In this document: positions 7,853-13,409 of the stretch, piece by piece | Numbering within the stretch: the stretch's first letter is position 1 | Layout of the letters: the number at the start of each line of letters is the position of its first letter | Assembly (NCBI GenBank): GCA_043738425.1 | Contig: JAYUGJ010000136.1 | Location: 1 to 13,409 of the forward strand | Source of the DNA: PBB1 sp043738425 | Lineage (GTDB): Bacteria > Pseudomonadota > Gammaproteobacteria > Burkholderiales > Burkholderiaceae_C | DNA: 13,409 nucleotides | Reading direction: 5' to 3' | Translations under genes and position numbers: made by a program | The notes under the pieces: generated by a model | Database searches by the model: none | What the model saw: the letters and a program-made list of their open reading frames with translations, nothing else | Told to the model about the DNA's origin: nothing

Positions 7853-10800
7853 TCAGCGGAAGTTGCGGCTGTGCGTCAACAGGCCGCTCAACAGTGCCGA
7901 GTGGTCGATCAATGTAGAGGCCAGCAAATGCATCACCGGGTGTTCGCCCGCCGCGTCGGTGGTGCGCTGCCACTGGCCATACACCGTGAGCAGCGTGGCA
8001 CCGATCAGCGGCTGGCGCTGCGCCAGCGCCACTGCGGGCCAGACGATCACATTGACCGTGCCAGTGTCGTCTTCCAGCGTGATGAAGACCGTACCTTTGG
8101 CGGTGCCCGGTCGCTGGCGGTGGGTGACGATGCCACTGGCCCGCGCAATGCGCCCATCGGGATAGGTGCGCAGCACCGCCGCCGGTGTGACCTTGTACGC
8201 ATTGAGCTGCTCGCGCAGCAACGCCAGCGGATGCTGGTGCAGCGTGAGGCCGAGGCTGCGGTAATCGGCCAGCGTGTTATGGGCCGCGCTGGGTGTCGCC
8301 AATGCAGCAGGCTGCGCGTTGGCTGCGGCCTCGTCGGTGCGCATGCTGCGCAGCAGCGCGGTCGGCCGGGTATCGATGGCCGCCACCGACCATGCCGCTT
8401 GGTGGCGGTGGCCGCTGAGTCCGCACAAAGCATCGGCTGCGGCAAGCAATTTCAAGTCGTGCGCATCGAGTTCGGCGCGCCGTGCCAGGTCTTCCACCGT
8501 GGCGAATGCGCCGTCGGCATCACGCGCTTGCACGATGCGATCGGCAGCGGCTTGCGACAGACCGCTGATGCGGTTCAGACCCAGCCGGACGGCGTGCGAT
8601 GGGGTGTGGCCCGGTAGTGCATTTGGCAACATCGCCTGCGGGCAACTTGCCAGCGTACTGTCCCAATCGCTGACCCGCACATCGACCGGCAGCACCTCGA
8701 CACCGTGCTCGCGCGCATCGCGCACCAGCTGCGCTGGCGCATAAAAACCCATTGGCTGGCTGTTCAACAGCGCGACCAAAAACGCATCGGGGTGGTGGCA
8801 CTTGACCCAGCAACTGGCATACACCAGCAGCGCAAAACTGGCGGCGTGGCTTTCCGGAAAACCGTATTCACCGAAGCCTTGAATTTGTTTGAAGATGCTT
8901 TCGGCAAAGTCGCGCTCGTAGCCTTTTTCCACCATGCGACCGACCAGCCGTTCATGGAATGGACCGAGGCCGCCTTTGCGTTTCCAGGCGGCCATCGCGC
9001 GGCGCAGGCTGTCGGCTTCGCCGGGCGTGAAGTCGGCGGCCAGCACCGCGAGTTGCATCACCTGCTCTTGAAAAATCGGCACGCCCAACGTGCGCGACAA
9101 GGCTTCGGCGATTTCGCTGCTGGGGTACGTCACCGGCTCGAGCCCGGCACGGCGGCGCAGGTACGGATGCACCATGCCGCCTTGTATCGGGCCCGGCCGC
9201 ACGATGGCCACTTCAATCACCAAGTCGTAGAACACGCGCGGCTTCAAGCGCGGCAGCATGCTCATTTGCGCGCGGCTTTCTATCTGGAACACGCCCACGG
9301 TGTCGGCTTGGCAAATCATGTCGTAGGTGGCCGCGTCTTCGGCCGGCACGTCTTGCAGCTCGAAGCGGTGGCCCAGCTTGGTGCCGATCAAATCCAGCGA
9401 ACGGCGCAGCGCAGTCAGCATGCCGAGCGCCAATATGTCGATCTTCAGCAAGCCCAGCGCATCGAGGTCGTCTTTGTCCCACTGGATCACGCTGCGCTGC
9501 GCCATGGCGGCGTTTTCTATCGGCACCAGCTGCGCCAGCGGGCCGCGCGCAATCACAAAGCCGCCCGGGTGTTGACTCAAATGGCGCGGAAAACCGATCA
9601 GCGTTTGCGTCAGCTCGACCCACAGCCGCGTGATGGGCGACGCCAAATCGAAGCCTTTTTCGCGCAGCCGTTCGGTGTCGACCGTGCGCCCGTCGAACCA
9701 CTGCTGGCTTTTCGCGACCTCGTCGATGCGTTGCAGATCGAGGCCCAGCGCGCGGCCCACATCACGCAGCGCGCTGCGCGGCCGATAGGTAGTGAACACG
9801 CCCGTCAACGCGGCGCGGTCGCGGCCGTATTTGGCGTAGATGTATTGAATGACTTCTTCGCGCCGCTGGTGTTCGAAGTCGATGTCGATGTCGGGCGGCT
9901 CGTTGCGCTCGGCGCTGATGAAGCGCTCGAACAGCGTGTGCTGGCGCGACGGGTCGACCTCGGTCACCTGCAAGCAGTAGCACACGGTCGAATTGGCCGC
10001 GCTGCCGCGACCTTGGCACAGGATGCCTTGGGCGCGCGCCCACAACACGATGTCGGCCACCGTTAAAAAATACGGCTCGTAACCCAGCTGCGCAATCAAC
10101 GCGAGTTCGTGTTCGATCTGCGCACGCACCTTGGCCGGCACGCCGTGCGGATATCGCTCCGGCGTGAAACGGCGCAGCGCACCGGCTTCGGTCAGCGCGC
10201 GCAAATGGCTGGACGGGGTAGCACCGGGCGGTACGATTTCTTCCGGGTATTCGTAGCGCAACTCGTCCAGCGAAAAACCGCACCGCGCCGCCAGCGCCAC
10301 GCTGTGCGCCAGCCACGCAGGTTCATACAACGCACGCAGCCGGCCGAGTGAGCGCAGGTGCTGCTCGGCGTTCGGCTCCAACTGCCAGCCGCATTGCGCC
10401 AGCGGTTGCTTGAGCCGGGTGGCCGTCAGCAGGTCTTGCAGCGGCTTGCGTGAGCGCACATGCATCAGCACATCGCCAACCGCGGTAATCGGCAAGCCGG
10501 TGAGCTCAGCCACCCGCCGCACCTGCTCGATCAACACATCGTCGCGCGCGCGCAGCAACAGCGACAAGCCGATCGCCGCGCGGTCGCCGAACACCGCGCG
10601 CAACCACTGCGCGTGCGCCAGCATCTGGTCGAACGGCTGCGTGACATCGGGCACCAACAGCGCGAGGCAGCCGGGTAGATGGGCAAGCGCGTGGGCATGC
10701 GCGTTGGAAGGTCGGTTGGCCTGCCTGCCGTCGGCCGCGGCATGGCCATTTGGTGCGGCAGCCGTTTCGACATCTGACCGATACGCCTGGTACAGCCCCT

Positions 10801-11227
10801 TGCCCGTGCGCCGCCGCGCCAGCGTGATCCATTCAGACAAGCAGCCGTAGCCGGCCCGCGTTTGCGCCAACAGCACCAGGCGCATCGGTGTGGTGGGTGC
10901 GGCCGGTGCGGCGGGTGCGATGGCTTCAGTGGTTGATGCCGGTGATGCTGGCGATGTCGAATCGGCACCGGCAGCGCCACTATCCAGCGGCGCAGCGGCG
11001 ACCCACATCTGCGCCCCCACGATCAACCGCAACCCACACCGTTTGGCCTCGGTATGCGCCCGCACCACGCCGGCAAGCGAACACTCATCGGTGATCGCCA
11101 ACGCGCCATAACCCAGCAGCGCCGCCCGCTCGATCAGCTCAGCCGGGTGCGACGCCCCGGTCAGAAAGCTGTAGTTGCTGCGGCAGAGGAGTTCGGCGTA
11201 GAAAGGTGGGGTCGGCTCAACTGCCAC
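7853..11227 (-). CDS. dnaE2: Error-prone DNA polymerase DnaE2 (ImuC)
   Basis: DnaE2 is a non-essential C-family polymerase alpha subunit used in damage-induced mutagenesis, normally with ImuA and ImuB. The 1124-residue protein has an N-terminal PHP-like domain opening with SNYSFLTGASHPAELIERA. It then has the palm motifs QGRGSAANS (405-413) and PDIDIDF with Asp446 and Asp448, and the third catalytic Asp597 in GLLKIDILALG. The fingers and helix-hairpin-helix regions follow, then a C-terminal OB domain (HRQRPGTAKG to NVIVWP). It ends in HSRNFR, close to the usual DnaE2 end, so it is complete. An Ala/Ser/Pro-rich insertion (about 78-115) in the PHP domain makes it somewhat longer than usual. The start is GTG at 11227, 17 bp after the mazF stop; no in-frame ATG is better placed. 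imuA and imuB are not adjacent, and I saw no CTGT-N8-ACAG LexA box near it by eye. Confidence 0.95.
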   Translation of the reverse strand: MAVEPTPPFYAELLCRSNYSFLTGASHPAELIERAALLGYGALAITDECSLAGVVRAHTEAKRCGLRLIVGAQMWVAAAPLDSGAAGADSTSPASPASTTEAIAPAAPAAPTTPMRLVLLAQTRAGYGCLSEWITLARRRTGKGLYQAYRSDVETAAAPNGHAAADGRQANRPSNAHAHALAHLPGCLALLVPDVTQPFDQMLAHAQWLRAVFGDRAAIGLSLLLRARDDVLIEQVRRVAELTGLPITAVGDVLMHVRSRKPLQDLLTATRLKQPLAQCGWQLEPNAEQHLRSLGRLRALYEPAWLAHSVALAARCGFSLDELRYEYPEEIVPPGATPSSHLRALTEAGALRRFTPERYPHGVPAKVRAQIEHELALIAQLGYEPYFLTVADIVLWARAQGILCQGRGSAANSTVCYCLQVTEVDPSRQHTLFERFISAERNEPPDIDIDFEHQRREEVIQYIYAKYGRDRAALTGVFTTYRPRSALRDVGRALGLDLQRIDEVAKSQQWFDGRTVDTERLREKGFDLASPITRLWVELTQTLIGFPRHLSQHPGGFVIARGPLAQLVPIENAAMAQRSVIQWDKDDLDALGLLKIDILALGMLTALRRSLDLIGTKLGHRFELQDVPAEDAATYDMICQADTVGVFQIESRAQMSMLPRLKPRVFYDLVIEVAIVRPGPIQGGMVHPYLRRRAGLEPVTYPSSEIAEALSRTLGVPIFQEQVMQLAVLAADFTPGEADSLRRAMAAWKRKGGLGPFHERLVGRMVEKGYERDFAESIFKQIQGFGEYGFPESHAASFALLVYASCWVKCHHPDAFLVALLNSQPMGFYAPAQLVRDAREHGVEVLPVDVRVSDWDSTLASCPQAMLPNALPGHTPSHAVRLGLNRISGLSQAAADRIVQARDADGAFATVEDLARRAELDAHDLKLLAAADALCGLSGHRHQAAWSVAAIDTRPTALLRSMRTDEAAANAQPAALATPSAAHNTLADYRSLGLTLHQHPLALLREQLNAYKVTPAAVLRTYPDGRIARASGIVTHRQRPGTAKGTVFITLEDDTGTVNVIVWPAVALAQRQPLIGATLLTVYGQWQRTTDAAGEHPVMHLLASTLIDHSALLSGLLTHSRNFR

Positions 11228-11244
11228 GCGATATCAGCATGCGA

Positions 11245-11673
11245 TCAACCGAGCACGATGATCTGGCTCAGCAGCCCGCACGCCGCCTCGAACAGCGGAT
11301 CGGGAAAGGTCTTCAACGGGTGTGGCTTGGCCCCACGAGCGCGCCAGTCGAACGACTTCGGTTGGTGACACAGCACGTAGCTGGTTTTGCCTCTCGCCAA
11401 GCCACGAGCCGGGCCGAGCGCGACGGCGAACGGGTTGTTGGCGTTGTACGCAGCCGTGGTCATCGGCAACCCGATAACCGAGCCCGTTCGGGCGTTGAAC
11501 GCTTGGGGCGACAGCACGAGCATCGGGTGCAGGTCGCGCATCTCGACGCCCGAATGCGGATTGCAATCGATCCAGATGATTTCCTGCCTTGCGGGCACCC
11601 ACGATTTGGGCGCGCTGCGGCCACGCTTCAGAGCCACCGTGTCGCAGGTGACCCGGCCTGCGGTACGACTCAC
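11245..11673 (-). CDS. mazF: MazF/PemK-family toxin (putative endoribonuclease)
   Basis: This family cuts single-stranded mRNA, blocking growth until neutralised by its antitoxin. Family signs are EIIWIDCNPHSG (31-42), MLVLSPQAFNARTG (51-64), LPMTT (69-73), KSFDWRARGAK near 108, and a hydrophobic end LLSQIIVLG. The GTG at 11673 is chosen because its GTG and the antitoxin TGA overlap as GTGA, the usual coupling in such pairs. This gives 142 residues, with about 22 more at the N-terminus than E. coli MazF. A further GTG lies at 11676, and the open frame extends to 11892 through the antitoxin as a shadow. The strongly conserved Arg of the usual HRPAVVLS motif is His49 here (LHPMLVLS), so activity may differ. 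dnaE2 begins 17 bp downstream, so transcripts may run into it. Confidence 0.85.
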   Translation of the reverse strand: MSRTAGRVTCDTVALKRGRSAPKSWVPARQEIIWIDCNPHSGVEMRDLHPMLVLSPQAFNARTGSVIGLPMTTAAYNANNPFAVALGPARGLARGKTSYVLCHQPKSFDWRARGAKPHPLKTFPDPLFEAACGLLSQIIVLG

Positions 11674-11921
11674 CACGCTTCGACACCCACCCGGGCCGCA
11701 GCCATCGACTCGCCGCCGTGCAGCGCCGGGTCGAACAAGGCCAGCCGCGCTTGCAGCGACAAAGGTTTGTCGTCTTGCGGCGTGATCACGACCCGCCCGT
11801 CTTCGACCGTGAGCTTGACCGACTGGTGCGCACGCAGCTTGGCAGCCCGCGCCACCGCAGCCGGGATGCGAACCCCGATGTTGTTGCCCCAAGGTTTGAT
11901 GTCGAGAACAGCTTCAGTCAT
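11670..11921 (-). CDS. mazE: MazE-type antitoxin with AbrB-like DNA-binding domain
   Basis: The 83-residue protein starts MTEAVLDIKPWGNNIGVRIP, the classic SpoVT/AbrB-type swapped-hairpin domain that binds DNA (about 1-50). The C-terminal part (51-83) is the probable toxin-binding tail. It should neutralise the overlapping MazF-type toxin and repress its own promoter. The ATG at 11921 has GGAG about 7 nt upstream. Its TGA stop overlaps the toxin GTG by two bases within GTGA. Two tandem decamers lie 13 bp before the start and are the likely operator. Confidence 0.92.
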   Translation of the reverse strand: MTEAVLDIKPWGNNIGVRIPAAVARAAKLRAHQSVKLTVEDGRVVITPQDDKPLSLQARLALFDPALHGGESMAAARVGVEAW

Positions 11922-11934
11922 GTGGAAACTCCGA

Positions 11935-11954
11935 ATGTTTAAACATGTCTAAAC
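11935..11954. promoter_or_regulatory. Tandem decamer repeat, probable mazEF operator
   Basis: Two adjacent direct copies, ATGTTTAAAC (11935-11944) and ATGTCTAAAC (11945-11954), differ by one base. The first copy plus the first two bases of the second form the perfect 12-bp palindrome ATGTTTAAACAT (11935-11946). The site is the only AT-rich stretch in its surroundings and lies 13 bp upstream of mazE, where a -10 region would fall. MazE and AbrB-like antitoxins bind such palindromic or repeated sites for autorepression. No binding is shown by sequence alone. Confidence 0.65.
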
Positions 11955-12087
11955 TTTAGCGCAGCTGCTTGCATCGCGCCAGCAGCGGCCGCTGCAGCGA
12001 CATCTGCAACCGCCGGCTGCACAACCCGCACGCGCTGCACCGCGATCAGTTGCAGCCAGCAACGCGGCACACCGTCATCCACATGCA

Positions 12088-13131
12088 TCACGCCGCCAGC
12101 GCGTTCAGCGGGCTGCGCACCGCACCGCCGCCCACCTTCAGCACGTGGGTGTAGATCATCGTCGTCGAGACATCGGCGTGCCCGAGCAGGTCTTGCACCG
12201 TGTGAATGTCATATCCCGCCTGAAGCAAATGCGTGGCGAAGCAATGCCGCAAGGTGTGTGGTGTCGCTGGTTTGGCGACGCCGGCAGCCTGCGCCGCGCG
12301 TTTGAATGCGCGCTGAAATGTTTGGTCATACAAATGGTGACGGCGCACCACCCCGCTGCGCGGATCGGTTGAATGCGTTGCCTGCGGAAACACTCAGAAC
12401 CAAGGCCACGACGTACCTGCCCTGGGGTATTTGCGCCCCAGCGCGCAGGGCATCGCAACGCCTACACACTGATTTGCCGCATCTTCAGCCCACAGCCGCC
12501 GGGCGCTCGCAATTTGCTCACGCAGCGGCTGCGCCAAAGTTTGCGGCAGCATCAACACGCGGTCTTTGCCGCCCTTGCCTTCGCGCACGATCACAGCCTG
12601 ATGTGCAAAGTCAACATCCTTCACCCGCAATTCCAACGCCTCGCTGATGCGCATGCCGGTGCCGTAAAGCAAACGCGCCAGCAGACCGTGCTTGCCGGTC
12701 AGGCCTGTCAGCACTGCAGCCACCTCATCGCGACTCAACACCACCGGCAACCGTCGGCGCACACGCGGCCGGTCCAGGTTCTTGATCCACTCGGTGTTGA
12801 CTTGCAGCACCTTGGAGTGCGAAAACAGCAGCGCAGACAACGCCTGCTTGTGTGTTGCTGTAGCCACCTTGCGTTCGTCAGCCAGCCACGTCAAAAACGC
12901 CTCCACTTCGGGTGCGCCCAAATCGCGCGGGTGCCGCAGGCCGTGGAAGCGAATGAAGGCCTTGCACCAATGCACATAAGCCTGCTCGGTGCTGCGGCTG
13001 TAGTGCAAATATCGAATTCGTTCCCGAAGCTGGCCGAGCAACCGAGGTGCCTTCAGCGCCGGCATCATGGTCAGACGGGCCGGTCGCAAGTCGTCACGCG
13101 GAGGGTTCGGTTGAACTCGAACTGCAGACAT
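12088..13131 (-). pseudogene. intI: Integron integrase intI, class 1-like, interrupted by one in-frame stop
   Basis: This is a tyrosine recombinase that joins gene cassettes at attI using attC sites. Codons 1-245 (13131-12397) and 247-347 lie in the same frame, separated only by TGA at 12394-12396. The family motif WPWFWVF reads WPWF-stop-VF, so one TGG to TGA change explains the break; there is no frameshift. The integron-specific extra patch (ERKYPRAG-like, GRKYPRAGTSWPWF) is present. Catalytic residues in continuous numbering are Arg161 (GTGMRISEAL), His292 and Arg295 (HTLRH), His318 and Tyr327, all 15 above the IntI1 numbers as I recall them. The truncated product lacks His292 to Tyr327 and should be inactive. 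A GTG follows the stop directly (12393), so a C-terminal fragment could be made. The ATG at 13131 has GAGG 6 nt upstream; internal ATGs at codons 22 and 23 are alternatives. Confidence 0.93.
12971..12999 (+). promoter_or_regulatory. Degenerate position of the class 1 cassette promoter Pc
   Basis: In clinical class 1 integrons Pc lies inside intI, with TTGACA or TGGACA, a 17-bp spacer starting TAAGCCTG, and TAAGCT. Here the equivalent stretch reads TGCACA (12971-12976), a 17-bp spacer beginning TAAGCCTGCTCGG, then GCGGCT (12994-12999). The -10 hexamer has lost its TA, so strong Pc activity is unlikely. The alignment is to the class 1 sequence from memory. Confidence 0.5.
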
Positions 13132-13260
13132 CGTGCGCCTCGGTGCGGCCAGAAATACCGCGCTTGCGCGGTGCGGGGAGGGCTGGCACGGTCCGTAACG
13201 TCCGTGCTGCTTTCCACACGAATTTAATACTATGTCATGGACTTACAACGATCATCGATG
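13132..13260. other. intI leader and presumed promoter region
   Basis: The gap between intI and attI contains an AT-rich stretch at about 13219-13233 (GAATTTAATACTATG). On the minus strand TTGTAA (13242-13247) and TAAATT (13220-13225) are 16 bp apart and could be the intI promoter. On the plus strand TAATAC (13225-13230) could be a -10 for cassettes, without a good -35. No LexA-type CTGT-N8-ACAG box is seen. Confidence 0.35.
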
Positions 13261-13325
13261 TCCCGGATATACGGCAGCTGCCGACGTTATGCAGCAGGCT
13301 GTGCTGCATAAACTAGTAGTTAGGC
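13261..13325 (+). other. attI: attI-like integron recombination site
   Basis: The site ends in the core GTTAGGC (13319-13325), which fits GTTRRRY; exchange would occur after its G. Just before it lies TTATGCAGCAGGC (13287-13299), very like the attI1 stretch TTACGCAGCAGGGC, and an AAAC-containing left element (13310-13314). A weaker upstream echo, ACGGCAGCTGCCG (13271-13283), sits where the second integrase-binding repeat of attI1 lies. TTATGCAGCA and TGCTGCATAA form a perfect 10-bp inverted repeat around a 5-nt loop. It lies upstream of intI, which is the correct side. Confidence 0.75.
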
Positions 13326-13409
13326 GTCAGGAGAAGTTCGCACAGAAAGTATGGATCGCCTCATCTACGCGCTTATCGGTGCATTCTTCGGAACTGTTCT
13401 AGGCCTTGT
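13320..13409 (+). mobile_element. First gene cassette of the integron, cut by the window edge
   Basis: Sequence right of the attI exchange point should be cassette DNA. It begins TTAGGCGTCAGGAG and contains a plus-strand open frame starting within about 30 bp, the usual cassette layout. The closing attC would lie outside the window, so the cassette status depends on unseen sequence. Confidence 0.55.
13351..13409 (+). CDS. Partial cassette gene, hydrophobic N-terminus, function unknown
   Basis: The visible 19 complete codons encode MDRLIYALIGAFFGTVLGL with no stop before the window edge. The start has GAAAG a few bases upstream (13345-13349) and an AGGAG further away (13329-13333). The segment looks like a membrane helix with small residues (GAFFG, GTVLG) or an uncleaved signal anchor. 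The family cannot be named from so little. Its place as first cassette means it would be the most strongly expressed cassette if a promoter exists in or before attI. Confidence 0.5.
   Translation, partial: MDRLIYALIGAFFGTVLGL

Noticed and set aside
8705..10066. Plus-strand open frame of 453 codons opposite dnaE2
   Set aside because: It is an antisense shadow, rich in Arg, His, Gln and Ala as expected from reversed GC-rich codons; the dnaE2 frame explains the region.
11674..11892. Upstream extension of the mazF frame to an ATG at 11892
   Set aside because: It would run through the antitoxin gene in another frame. The MazE protein is clearly family-like, and the GTGA overlap gives a normal coupled start.
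11955..12087. Possible attC site or cassette between intI and mazE
   Set aside because: It has many CTGCA words but no paired core sites (RYYYAAC and GTTRRRY), and it lies on the wrong side of intI for cassettes.
12088..12393. intI tail as an independent gene or as a frameshifted remnant
   Set aside because: It lies in exactly the same frame as the 5' part, and the residues on both sides of the TGA continue the integrase motif, so it is a nonsense break in one gene.

Overview
The window looks like chromosome of a high-GC betaproteobacterium, most likely Burkholderiales and possibly Comamonadaceae. This rests on GC-rich third positions, GTG starts, the style of the EttA, RhlE, YaaA and DnaE2 proteins, and an integron integrase of the class 1-like betaproteobacterial type. 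No rRNA or tRNA was seen, so the lineage is an inference from protein character.

Left part (1-4330), core RNA and translation genes: ettA, an ABC-F translation factor, lies on the minus strand with a hairpin terminator behind it. A 310-bp divergent gap separates it from rhlE, a DEAD-box RNA helicase with a glycine-rich tail, on the plus strand. A tryptophan-rich protein of unknown function follows. It converges on the next minus-strand block at a compact terminator that can work in both directions.

Middle part (4384-7588), all minus strand: yaaA (peroxide stress) is followed 13 bp later by a 2-oxoglutarate/Fe(II) prolyl 4-hydroxylase-type oxygenase. After that come two small secreted low-complexity proteins with near-identical signal peptides. 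One is an elastin-like Val/Pro/Gly/Ala repeat protein, the other an Ala-rich protein with a Lys/His tail. A small putative lipoprotein gene lies upstream of yaaA. A prolyl hydroxylase beside a secreted protein with Xaa-Pro-Gly motifs is the most interesting possible functional pairing here.

Right part (7853-13409), accessory: dnaE2 (error-prone DNA polymerase) has no imuA or imuB beside it. It sits 17 bp behind a mazE-mazF toxin-antitoxin pair whose genes overlap by a GTGA and whose promoter region carries two tandem 10-bp repeats. Beyond these lies the start of an integron: a class 1-like intI on the minus strand, broken by one in-frame TGA where the family has Trp; an attI-like site ending in the core GTTAGGC; and the first gene cassette, reading off the right edge. 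At the place where clinical class 1 integrons carry the cassette promoter Pc, the -10 hexamer is not recognisable. As read, the window shows an integron platform that could receive cassettes only if a full-length integrase were supplied from elsewhere or by readthrough, next to a toxin-antitoxin and mutagenic-polymerase block.
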